From positions 1 through 64,000 of the forward strand of contig CAJOGI010000004.1 in NCBI GenBank assembly GCA_905234075.1: 64,000 bases of DNA, written 5' to 3'. Below, piece by piece: positions 42,658 through 50,707 of this stretch. Below the pieces are notes generated by a model that was given only the letters and a program-made list of their open reading frames with translations, did no database searches and was not told the origin of the DNA. How positions within the stretch are numbered: the stretch's first letter is position 1; each line of letters starts with the position of its first letter. Both the position numbers and the translations under genes were made by a program. This DNA is from an uncultured Synergistales bacterium (GTDB taxonomy: Bacteria; Synergistota; Synergistia; Synergistales; Aminobacteriaceae).

Positions 42658-44879
42658 TGATTATTCCGACTTCAAAAAAAACCGTGTCCGCCAAAACTAA
42701 AACGACGGGCACGAAAACTAAAAAAGCGACAGCGACAACAAAGAAAACGACAGCAGTCAAAAAAATTTCTAATCCGTCCGGGAATGGGAAAATTTTAATT
42801 ATTGTCGAGTCTCCGTCAAAGGCCACGACGCTTTCAAACATGCTAGGCAAAAATTATGTCGTCAAGTCGAGCAAGGGCCACATGAAGGACTTGCCTAAGA
42901 GCAGGCTTGCTATAGATATTGAGCATGATTTTGAGCCTGAATATATTTTAGTTAAGGGCAAGGCGGCGTTAAAAAACGAGCTTATGAAACTTGCTTCGGA
43001 GTCTTCGCATGTTCTCTTAGCGTCCGACCCTGACAGAGAGGGTGAAGCTATAGCATGGCACTTGGCCGATATTTTGGGCGTAGATCTTTCTGAGAAATGC
43101 CGCGTGCGTTTCTATGAGATTACGGCCAACGCAGTTAAAACCGCCGTTAAAAATCCTGACTATATCGACTTGAATAAAGTTGACGCTCAACAGGCGCGAA
43201 GAATTTTAGACAGGCTCGTAGGCTACACGCTGAGCCCGTTACTATGGAAAAAAATACGCTACGGACTTTCAGCAGGGCGCGTTCAGTCGGTCGCTTTGAA
43301 TTTAATCTGCGAACGTGAGCGCGAAATCATGAAATTTGTTCCCGACCCTTACTGGGTCATTACAGCGCAGGCCAAGAACGGCAAAAATAATTATGAGCTT
43401 AGGGCAGAGAAACTCGACGGAAAAAGCCTGATGAAAAATTCTCTGCCGCTATTAATCAACACTGAAAAAAAAGCAAAAGAAATCATCGCAGAAATCAAAG
43501 CTAATGAAATTATCGTCAGCGAGTTCAAGACTAAAAAAGTTTCTCATTCAGCCCCTGCGCCGTTCAGAACAAGCACGCTTCAGCAGGAAGCCTCACGAAA
43601 ATTGAGCATGGTACCGGCACAGACCATGAGGACGGCTCAAGCACTTTACGAGGGCATTAACATTCCCGGACGCGGCCACGTGGGTTTAATAACTTACATG
43701 AGAACGGACAGCCTAAGAATTTCCAACGAGGCTCTAGCGTCGTGCAGGGACTTTATAGCTAAAAATTTCAAGCCTGAATATCTGCCTAAAGAAGCTAATA
43801 TTTTCGGAACGTCGAGCAAAAATATGAAAGTCCAGGACGCTCACGAGGCAATAAGGCCGACGGATATTAATTTAACGCCCGATGTTATTAAAGACGCTCT
43901 CACGACGGAACAGTATAAATTATATTCGCTTATATGGCGGAGATTTACGGCCTCTCAGATGTCCGACGCTGTGAGCGCAAAGGCAACGTTAAAGGCCGAA
44001 GCCGGGCGCGTGGGTCTGCGTCAGGAAGGCGAAATTTTGACGTTTGACGGGTGGTCGTGCGTGTGGCCGATTGACTTGAAGGGCAGCGAACTTGCAAAAA
44101 TAAAAGAGGGCGAAATTTTAACCCTTAAAAAAGCTGAGAGCGATAATAGATTTACGAAGCCGCCTGCAAGATACTCGGAAGCAGGATTGATTAAGACCCT
44201 CGAAGAAAACGGCGTGGGCCGTCCTTCAACTTACGCGACAATCGCAGGAACTTTAGAGGGGCGCGGCTACATCGAAAAGAACGAGGAGAAAAGATTTTAC
44301 CCGACGGGGCTTGGCCTGACGGTTGACGAGTTTTTAGCGCAGTATTTTAACCGCAAAGATTTATCTTCAATCGTTGACGCGGGATTTACGGCTCAAATGG
44401 AAAAAGAGCTTGACGAGGTCGAAGAGGCTCAAAGAAAATGGCTCGATGTCGTAGGCGAATTTTGGAAAGAATTTTCAACGACCCTCAATGAGGCGCAGGA
44501 CGCTCCGCGAGTGCCATTGCCTGAGCCGGAGCCTATAGGCGAGAAGTGCCCGGACTGCGGCCACGATTTAGTTAAGAAACGCGGACGTTTCGGGGAGTTC
44601 ATAGCCTGTTCAAATTACCCGGAGTGCAAATATACGCGGCCTATTTTAAGCACGATAGGCGTTAAATGTCCCAAGTGCGGCGAGGGCGATATAGTCCAGC
44701 GCAAGAGCAAAAAAGGAAAAACTTTCTACGGCTGTTCGCGCTATCCTGACTGCGATTATGTTTCGTGGAATAAGCCTGCCGGCGAAAAATGCCCGGAGTG
44801 CGGAGCTGATTTATACAGACGAGGCTCTACGATTTACTGCGAAAAATGCAAATATAAAACGACAGTCAATGAAGAGTAA
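42657..44879 (+). CDS. topA: TopA, DNA topoisomerase I
   Basis: A 740-aa type IA topoisomerase that relaxes negative supercoils. Residues about 4-42 are an unusual Lys/Thr-rich tail (SKKTVSAKTKTTGTKTKK). The Toprim domain follows, with ILIIVESPSKA and the acidic DPDREGEAIAWH. The catalytic Tyr is in HVGLITYMRTDSLRIS. Three C-terminal Cys4 zinc fingers begin CPDCGHDLVKKRG, CPKCGEGDIVQ and CPECGADLYRRG. A TTG at 42648 is in frame but lies inside the leader peptide; the ATG at 42657 is preferred. trmFO starts three bases after the stop. Confidence 0.93.
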   Translation: MIIPTSKKTVSAKTKTTGTKTKKATATTKKTTAVKKISNPSGNGKILIIVESPSKATTLSNMLGKNYVVKSSKGHMKDLPKSRLAIDIEHDFEPEYILVKGKAALKNELMKLASESSHVLLASDPDREGEAIAWHLADILGVDLSEKCRVRFYEITANAVKTAVKNPDYIDLNKVDAQQARRILDRLVGYTLSPLLWKKIRYGLSAGRVQSVALNLICEREREIMKFVPDPYWVITAQAKNGKNNYELRAEKLDGKSLMKNSLPLLINTEKKAKEIIAEIKANEIIVSEFKTKKVSHSAPAPFRTSTLQQEASRKLSMVPAQTMRTAQALYEGINIPGRGHVGLITYMRTDSLRISNEALASCRDFIAKNFKPEYLPKEANIFGTSSKNMKVQDAHEAIRPTDINLTPDVIKDALTTEQYKLYSLIWRRFTASQMSDAVSAKATLKAEAGRVGLRQEGEILTFDGWSCVWPIDLKGSELAKIKEGEILTLKKAESDNRFTKPPARYSEAGLIKTLEENGVGRPSTYATIAGTLEGRGYIEKNEEKRFYPTGLGLTVDEFLAQYFNRKDLSSIVDAGFTAQMEKELDEVEEAQRKWLDVVGEFWKEFSTTLNEAQDAPRVPLPEPEPIGEKCPDCGHDLVKKRGRFGEFIACSNYPECKYTRPILSTIGVKCPKCGEGDIVQRKSKKGKTFYGCSRYPDCDYVSWNKPAGEKCPECGADLYRRGSTIYCEKCKYKTTVNEE

Positions 44880-44882
44880 AGA

Positions 44883-46184
44883 ATGAATAAAATAAAAGTC
44901 ATAGGTGCAGGCTTGGCCGGCTGTGAGGCTGCGTGGCAGATTGCTGAACGCGGCTTCACTGTTGAACTTTATGAAATGCGCCCGTCCCTTTTAACTCCTG
45001 CTCATAAGACGGGAATGTTGGCTGAGATAGTATGCAGCAATTCATTAGGCTCTGAAAACAAAGACGGGAGAATTTCAGCGGCAGGGATTTTGAAAGAAGA
45101 GCTTGAGATTTTTAACTCCCTCATTCTTTTGTGCGCTCATGCCTCACAAGTCCCGGCCGGCGGAGCGTTGGCGGTTGACCGCGAAAAATTTTCGGCTCTC
45201 GTTACTGAAAAAATTACTTCACACAAAAATATAAAATTAATCCGCGAAGAATATAAAAAAATTCCTGACGGCTTGGCAATAATTTCATCAGGGCCGCTGA
45301 CTTCGGACACTTTAGCGCAGGAATTAAAGAGCGTTGCGGGCGAGAGAATTTATTTTTATGACGCTGTAGCCCCCGTCTTGATGAAAGAGAGCATTAACTT
45401 TGAAAAAGTTTTTGTGTCAGGGCGTTACGGGCGCGGCGACGATTACATCAACTGCCCTCTCACTAAAGAAGAATACTTGAAATTTTATGAGGCTCTTGTG
45501 AACGCTGAAAGAAATCTGCCTCACGACTTTGAGAAAAATAAATATTTTGAGGGCTGTATGCCCGTTGAAGCGTTAGCCGACAGGGGCGTAGATACGTTGA
45601 GATTTGGCCCGATGAAGCCAAAAGGCTTGCAAGACCCCAAGACGAATAAAGAGCCTTACGCGGCCGTGCAGTTGAGGCAGGATAATTCCGACGGGACTTT
45701 ATATAACATCGTGGGCTTTCAGACGGGCTTGAAGTGGGGAGAACAGAAGCGCGTTTTCTCAATGATACCCGGCCTCGAAGGAGCCGAGTTCGTGAGGCTT
45801 GGCGTTATGCACAGGAACACTTCGTTAAATGCTCCGGCGGTGCTTGATGATTTCTTGAGATTAAGAGGGCACGAAAATATTTTTGCGGCAGGACAGATTA
45901 CGGGCGTTGAAGGCTACATGGAAAGCACAGCTATGGGACTTGTCGCAGGGATTAACGCGGCTATGACGATGAGCGGAAAAAATCTGCCGTCTTGGCCTCG
46001 TGAAAGCGCGATAGGCTCATTGCTTCACTACTTAAAAACGACAGAGCCGAAACACTTTCAGCCGATGAATATAAATTTAGGACTGTTCCCGGAGCTTAAA
46101 GGCATTAAGGACAAAAAAGAACGCGCTAAAATTTTCAGGGACAACGCAGTGAAATCTATTTTTTCACATCTCCGCGAGACGTAA
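44883..46184 (+). CDS. trmFO: TrmFO, folate-dependent tRNA (uracil-54-C5)-methyltransferase
   Basis: A 433-aa flavoenzyme that makes ribothymidine 54 using methylene-tetrahydrofolate and FADH2. The FAD motif VIGAGLAGCEAAWQ, ELYEMRP, the CSNSLGS block and GQITGVEGYMESTAMGLVAGI (shown to VAG) are diagnostic. It is in an operon with topA, a pairing common in Firmicutes and their relatives. Its 3' end overlaps the convergent hydE by 29 bases. Confidence 0.95.
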   Translation: MNKIKVIGAGLAGCEAAWQIAERGFTVELYEMRPSLLTPAHKTGMLAEIVCSNSLGSENKDGRISAAGILKEELEIFNSLILLCAHASQVPAGGALAVDREKFSALVTEKITSHKNIKLIREEYKKIPDGLAIISSGPLTSDTLAQELKSVAGERIYFYDAVAPVLMKESINFEKVFVSGRYGRGDDYINCPLTKEEYLKFYEALVNAERNLPHDFEKNKYFEGCMPVEALADRGVDTLRFGPMKPKGLQDPKTNKEPYAAVQLRQDNSDGTLYNIVGFQTGLKWGEQKRVFSMIPGLEGAEFVRLGVMHRNTSLNAPAVLDDFLRLRGHENIFAAGQITGVEGYMESTAMGLVAGINAAMTMSGKNLPSWPRESAIGSLLHYLKTTEPKHFQPMNINLGLFPELKGIKDKKERAKIFRDNAVKSIFSHLRET

Positions 46185-47193
46185 CGATTTTATAGCCGAT
46201 TTTTTTCATTCGGTTAGATAAACATTCGCGGCACTGCGCACTTTCTTCGCCGGTGCAGATTTTATTATCGTAAAGTTCGTATTTTTTTCTGACGCTGACG
46301 GGCGACAAGTTCGGCATAACGACATTAGCTCCTGACATTATGCCCTGTTCGCGTCCCGTCGGGCTGATTGTTCCAAGTGCTGTTGTGGCAGGAAGCAGAA
46401 CGGGCGGATAAATCAGCCTTATTATTGAAAGCAAATAACAGGTTAATTCAAGCGAGCCTGCCGAAAAATTTTTGAACGGCGTGTCTTTATGCGGAATGAA
46501 AGGCCCTATGCCGCACATATCGGGCTTAAAATCTTCGATAAATTTCAAGTCTTGAGCTAAATTTTTTTCGGTCTGGAACGGAGAGCCGACCATGAAGCCG
46601 CAGCCGGCCTGATAGCCAAGTTCACGCAGATTATGAAGGCATTTTACGCGGTTTTCGTATGACATTGACGAGGGGTGAATTTTTCCGTAATGTTCGGGGT
46701 CTGCCGTCTCATGGCGAAGTAAATATCTGTCCGCGCCGCAGTCCTTCAAAAATTTATAACTTTCAAAACTCCGCTCGCCCATTGAAAGAGTTACGGCGCA
46801 GTCGGCGTGCCGGGCTTTAATCTTGCGGACAATGCCCCCTAAAATTTCATCAGTAAAGAACTCATCTTCACCGCCCTGTAAAACAAAAGTTCTAAATCCT
46901 AATTCATAGCCTTCATCAGAGCATAAAATAATCTCTTCGGGGCTGAGCCTGTAGCGTTCGCAGTTCTTATTGCCGCGTCTTATTCCGCAGTAATAGCAGT
47001 CGTTGCGGCATATGTTGGAAATTTCGATTAGTCCCCTGACGTAAACATCATTGCCGTAAATTTTTTGACGGGTCTCTACGGCAAGACGGCGGAGAAGTTT
47101 CGCGGCCTCGTCATTACGTTCTTTAACGAGCCTCTCATATTCTGAAATTGAAAGCGAATGAGAAGCCGCGAGCTTTTTAATTAACTCCTTCAA
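46156..47193 (-). CDS. hydE: HydE, [FeFe]-hydrogenase maturase (radical SAM)
   Basis: A radical-SAM enzyme needed to build the H-cluster of [FeFe]-hydrogenase. Evidence is the motif CRNDCYYCGIRRGN, the following RYRLSPEEI, LRHETADPEHYGKIHP and QAGCGFMVGSPFQTE. The frame is open from a TTG at 47211, but that stretch is pure heptad repeat (it would encode LELGVR). The next TTG at 47193 has AGGAG five bases upstream and starts KELIKKLAASHSLSI, so it is chosen (345 aa). The upstream TM1266-type gene ends one base before. HydF, HydG and the hydrogenase itself are outside the window. The 3' end overlaps trmFO by 29 bases. Confidence 0.9.
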   Translation of the reverse strand: MKELIKKLAASHSLSISEYERLVKERNDEAAKLLRRLAVETRQKIYGNDVYVRGLIEISNICRNDCYYCGIRRGNKNCERYRLSPEEIILCSDEGYELGFRTFVLQGGEDEFFTDEILGGIVRKIKARHADCAVTLSMGERSFESYKFLKDCGADRYLLRHETADPEHYGKIHPSSMSYENRVKCLHNLRELGYQAGCGFMVGSPFQTEKNLAQDLKFIEDFKPDMCGIGPFIPHKDTPFKNFSAGSLELTCYLLSIIRLIYPPVLLPATTALGTISPTGREQGIMSGANVVMPNLSPVSVRKKYELYDNKICTGEESAQCRECLSNRMKKIGYKIVTSRGDVKK

Positions 47194-47211
47194 CCTAACT
47201 CCTAACTCCAA
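47191..47211. repeat. Heptad repeat at the TM1266-hydE junction (site 7)
   Basis: On the minus strand three units, TTGGAG, TTAGGAG and TTAGG, overlap the end of one gene and the start of the next. They encode the last residues Gly-Val-Arg-Ser and the TAG stop of the TM1266 gene, and give hydE its ribosome binding site. Confidence 0.7.
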
Positions 47212-47437
47212 CCTTAACGCTTACGCCCTCAAGATTTCCGACGCGCCCTGAAAGTGCCGAAATAACGTCCTGCGGAGCGTCAAGAGCAATGCTGATGATA
47301 TTAATATTTTTCTGATGATAGGGAATGCCCATGCGGCCGATTATAAATTCGCGGAACTCGTGGAGAATATTATTGAGCGTCTCGACTGATGACGTGTTCT
47401 CTACGATTATGCTCATGACTGCAACTCTTGTTTCCAT
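47195..47437 (-). CDS. TM1266 family iron-only hydrogenase system putative regulator
   Basis: An 80-aa ACT/NikR-like ferredoxin-fold protein. TRVAVMSIIVENTSSVETLNNILHEF, quoted as its ends TRVAVMSIIVE and LNNILHEF, with the central GRMGIPYHQKNINIISIALD and SALSGRVGNLEGVSVK, matches the TM1266 family. That family travels with [FeFe]-hydrogenase maturation genes and is proposed to regulate them. It lies directly before hydE. Its last four codons and its stop come from a heptad repeat. Confidence 0.88.
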   Translation of the reverse strand: METRVAVMSIIVENTSSVETLNNILHEFREFIIGRMGIPYHQKNINIISIALDAPQDVISALSGRVGNLEGVSVKVGVRS

Positions 47438-47517
47438 TTTAATTTTTTTACAACCTCCGAAATTTTTGCTAAATTATATAATATTTTTAATGTGAATTTT
47501 TTTTTAAGGAGAAAAAT

Positions 47518-48567
47518 ATGCTTACAAGTTTAATAGCTTTTATCATAGTTATAGCGGTCTGTGTAGTCGTTCATGAATACGGGCATTACATAACCGCTAA
47601 AATTTTGGGCGTTCAAGTCCATGAATTTGCGTTCGGAATGGGTCCGGCTGTCCTTCAGTATCGAAATAAAAAAAATAATATGCTATGGTCTCTGCGTCTG
47701 CTTCCTGTAGGGGGATTTTGCAGGCTTGCAGGAATGAACGAGGAGGAGGACGGCGAAGAGGTAATCTCAGGAATGGGTTTTGATGAGCAGCCGGCTTGGA
47801 AAAGATTTTTAATTCTGCTGAACGGCTCATTATTTAACCTCATTCTAGCTGTGCTTTTAATGGCAGTGTTTTTATGCGGTCATGGAGTTCTCGACATGGA
47901 CAGCACGAAACTTGGCGAGATTATGCAGGGTTTTCCGTCGGAGCGTGCCGGATTGAGAGCAGGCGATGAAGTTTTGAGTATCAACGGCGGAAGGGTTAAA
48001 CGGTGGCGCGAAATGTCGGAGAGGATACGCACGGAGGCACTTAAAAACGAGGCTGTAACGCTCGAAATTAAACGCGGCGATGAAATTATGACCGTGAATA
48101 TTAATATTCCGATTAGTGCAGAATACGGCCGTCCTATGCTTGGAATTTCGCCTTCTCGTGTTCGTTACGGGGTTATGAGGGCGTTTGAAAGTTCGCTGGG
48201 CTACACTTACAAGATGACATCAATGATGATGCGCGGCTTTTATGAATTAATAACTCGTCGGCAGGAGGCTGACGTTACAGGCCCTGTGGGTATAGCATCA
48301 ATGTCGGGGAAGGCTATACGCGAGGGTTTTTGGGATTTCATAACTTTTATAGCGATAATCGCATTGAATTTAGGGATATTAAATTTGTTTCCTATTCCGG
48401 CTCTAGACGGGGGGCGGTTGTTTTTTGTATTAATCGAGATGATTTTTAGGCGGAGGCTTCCTGAGAGGGTTGAGAACTGGGTTCACATGGCGGGCTTTGC
48501 GCTTTTAATTGGATTAATGATTTTGATTACGTGCAAGGACGTTTACAATTTAATTTTTGTTCATTAG
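47518..48567 (+). CDS. rseP: RseP-type site-2 protease
   Basis: A 349-aa membrane zinc metalloprotease. The HEYGH motif (HExxH) is in VCVVVHEYGHYITAKILG near residue 19. A PDZ domain lies at about residues 125-200 (AGLRAGDEVLSINGG). The third zinc ligand is in NLFPIPALDGGRLFF. About four membrane segments are visible. It cleaves anti-sigma factors or signal-peptide remnants in other bacteria. It is followed 19 bases later by comEA rather than the usual dxr/cdsA neighbours. AAGGAG precedes the ATG. Confidence 0.93.
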   Translation: MLTSLIAFIIVIAVCVVVHEYGHYITAKILGVQVHEFAFGMGPAVLQYRNKKNNMLWSLRLLPVGGFCRLAGMNEEEDGEEVISGMGFDEQPAWKRFLILLNGSLFNLILAVLLMAVFLCGHGVLDMDSTKLGEIMQGFPSERAGLRAGDEVLSINGGRVKRWREMSERIRTEALKNEAVTLEIKRGDEIMTVNINIPISAEYGRPMLGISPSRVRYGVMRAFESSLGYTYKMTSMMMRGFYELITRRQEADVTGPVGIASMSGKAIREGFWDFITFIAIIALNLGILNLFPIPALDGGRLFFVLIEMIFRRRLPERVENWVHMAGFALLIGLMILITCKDVYNLIFVH

Positions 48568-48586
48568 GTGAAATTTTAAGGCACTC

Positions 48587-49288
48587 ATGAGACGTTCTGA
48601 CAGGTATAAAAATTTACTTATAACTATTTTGGGGGTAATAATATTTTTGTCCGCCGGCATTTTTGCTATGCTGTTATCTCCTTCTCAAGAAAATAGGGCA
48701 AATATTGTTGAGGTCTCTGAAAAAAAATCACGGTCTGATGAAAAAATTTTTTCGTCCGACAACGCACTCGCCGTAAAAATTCCTGAACCTGAAAAGCCGA
48801 AGCCGGACTGGTATATTTATGTAACTGGGGAGGTAAAAAAACCCGGTTATTATAAAATTTCAGCAGATGCTAGAGTTTTCCATGCGATTGAAAAGGCCGG
48901 AGGTTTTACTAAAAAAGCTGACCAAACTTCTGTTAATATGGCGGAGTTTTTAGCTGACGGCATTTCAATTAATGTTAAAGCAATCAATAAAAATAAAAAA
49001 GAAAAAGCACCGCAGAGGCATGTTACGAATTTTGCAAGACTTCCAAGACCGCAGACTGCGCCCGTACAGTTAAACGAAACAAACAATTCGTCGGGGCTTG
49101 TTGACGTGAACACCGCTACGGCAAAGGAGCTTGAACAGTTAAACGGGGTCGGCCCTGCGATTGCAAAAAGAATTGTAGAATACAGGAACACGCACGGAAA
49201 ATTTTCAAGCCCCGAAGATTTAATAAAGGTAAAGGGTATCGGCAGCGCAAAACTTGAAAGAATGCGCCCTCAAATTTTAATCAGATAA
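48587..49288 (+). CDS. comEA: ComEA-like DNA-binding protein (SLBB plus helix-hairpin-helix)
   Basis: A 233-aa membrane-anchored protein with one N-terminal membrane segment (about residues 9-30). An SLBB domain starts at WYIYVTGEVKKPGYY. The C-terminal double helix-hairpin-helix reads VDVNTATAKELEQLNGVGP, then AKRIVEYR and LIKVKGIGSAKLERM. ComEA binds incoming DNA in the periplasm during natural transformation. comEC follows nine bases later, so the uptake pair is intact in order, though comEC is short. Confidence 0.92.
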   Translation: MRRSDRYKNLLITILGVIIFLSAGIFAMLLSPSQENRANIVEVSEKKSRSDEKIFSSDNALAVKIPEPEKPKPDWYIYVTGEVKKPGYYKISADARVFHAIEKAGGFTKKADQTSVNMAEFLADGISINVKAINKNKKEKAPQRHVTNFARLPRPQTAPVQLNETNNSSGLVDVNTATAKELEQLNGVGPAIAKRIVEYRNTHGKFSSPEDLIKVKGIGSAKLERMRPQILIR

Positions 49289-49297
49289 AATTTTTTC

Positions 49298-50707
49298 ATG
49301 GAACTTTTGCGACGTACCCCGACGCTTGGAATTTTAGCAGCTCTTGTCTCCGGCCTCGCTGTTTATGACCGTGCCGGGGCTTGGGCTTTTTTTATTTTCG
49401 CGCTTTTAATTTTTTCAGGACTGTGTTTTATCTCTCATGAAAGAAATATTCCAGGACATTGGCAGATTTTTTTCGCAGGACTTGCCATCGTGATTTTATG
49501 TTCGGTTAGAATTTATTTTGTCCTTTCAGCTTCGGACATTCTAAGCCCCGAAAAAGAATTTTATAATGAGACAGGAGTTATTTCTCAAGTCCGAACGTGG
49601 GGAAAAAATTACGCCGTGATCATTAATACAGAGCATTACGGAAAATTAGTAACCCGTCTGCGCTTTGCGGAGTACACCGAAGGAATGAGAATAAAGTTCG
49701 ATGGAGTTATAAAGCCACTAAAAAGTTCAGAGAGGCCCGGAAATTTCGACGAGAAAAAATACTGGAAGGCTCGCGGAGTTGAAAGCCGGGTAAATATCAA
49801 AAATGTAGAGGAACTGCCGCAAAAATTTAATCTTGCTTTAATGCGTCATAAAATTTCTCGCGCTTTAACAATAAAAATCCCTAAACTGACAGCAGAATAC
49901 CTCAAAGCCGCTTGGCTGGGCCAGCATACCGAAGAATTAGACAAGAAACATAGAAAATGGGGGACAAGCCATTTACTCGCTGTATCAGGCTTCCATGTAG
50001 GGCTTGCAGTTTTGTCCGCGACAATCCTTTTTAATAAAATTAAGAAAAAATTTTTGTATATTTCTTTAATCATGTGGGGCTATATTCTATTGACAGGAGC
50101 AGCACCCAGCGCAATGCGAGCCGGCTTGATGTTCCAGCTTGCGTTAATCGCACCGCTGCCGGGACGAAAAATAAACGGAGTAAACACTGTAAGCACCGCT
50201 GCCGTAATTTTGCTCTTATATAACCCGTTTTTATTTTGGGATATAGGCTGGCGGCTCTCCGTGATTGCAGCCCTGACGATAACATTGCTCCCAAAAGGAA
50301 AATTTACATGGCTGCTAATCGGCCCGGCCGTCGCTATGACAACATTCCCCCAAGTAATAACAACGTTCAAGACCGTCCCCCGCGTCGGACTTGTAATAAA
50401 TTTATTCGCTCCGTTATATTTTTCAATGGCCTTTACAATTTCTTCAGGCATCACATTCTTTTCACTGACAAATTTTCCGGCCGTAAATAATTTTCTCTTC
50501 CCGATTGAAGGAATTTTCCGCCTGTGGGAAAAAATCGCCGGCATCACCGCCGCCCTTATTCCAGGCAAAATGACTTACAACACCCTCACAATATTTTCAT
50601 GGAACGGAACATTTTTCTTTTTTGCGTGCAGATACTTTAATTTTTCTGCCAAAAAAACCCCGATAATCATACTGTCTCTGACTATTTTTGCCCATTTAAT
50701 ATTTTAA
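49298..50707 (+). CDS. comEC: ComEC/Rec2 family DNA-uptake channel, short form
   Basis: A 469-aa polytopic membrane protein. An N-terminal OB-like region (DUF4131) occupies about residues 60-175. The competence domain follows with the signature HLLAVSGFHVGLAVLS and GAAPSAMRAGLMFQL, and ends in several membrane segments. Full-length ComEC is about 700-800 aa and ends in a metallo-beta-lactamase domain that degrades one DNA strand. That domain is absent here, with no sign of it downstream. Short forms exist in several phyla. Its last 12 bases overlap the convergent NYN-domain gene. Confidence 0.87.
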   Translation: MELLRRTPTLGILAALVSGLAVYDRAGAWAFFIFALLIFSGLCFISHERNIPGHWQIFFAGLAIVILCSVRIYFVLSASDILSPEKEFYNETGVISQVRTWGKNYAVIINTEHYGKLVTRLRFAEYTEGMRIKFDGVIKPLKSSERPGNFDEKKYWKARGVESRVNIKNVEELPQKFNLALMRHKISRALTIKIPKLTAEYLKAAWLGQHTEELDKKHRKWGTSHLLAVSGFHVGLAVLSATILFNKIKKKFLYISLIMWGYILLTGAAPSAMRAGLMFQLALIAPLPGRKINGVNTVSTAAVILLLYNPFLFWDIGWRLSVIAALTITLLPKGKFTWLLIGPAVAMTTFPQVITTFKTVPRVGLVINLFAPLYFSMAFTISSGITFFSLTNFPAVNNFLFPIEGIFRLWEKIAGITAALIPGKMTYNTLTIFSWNGTFFFFACRYFNFSAKKTPIIILSLTIFAHLIF

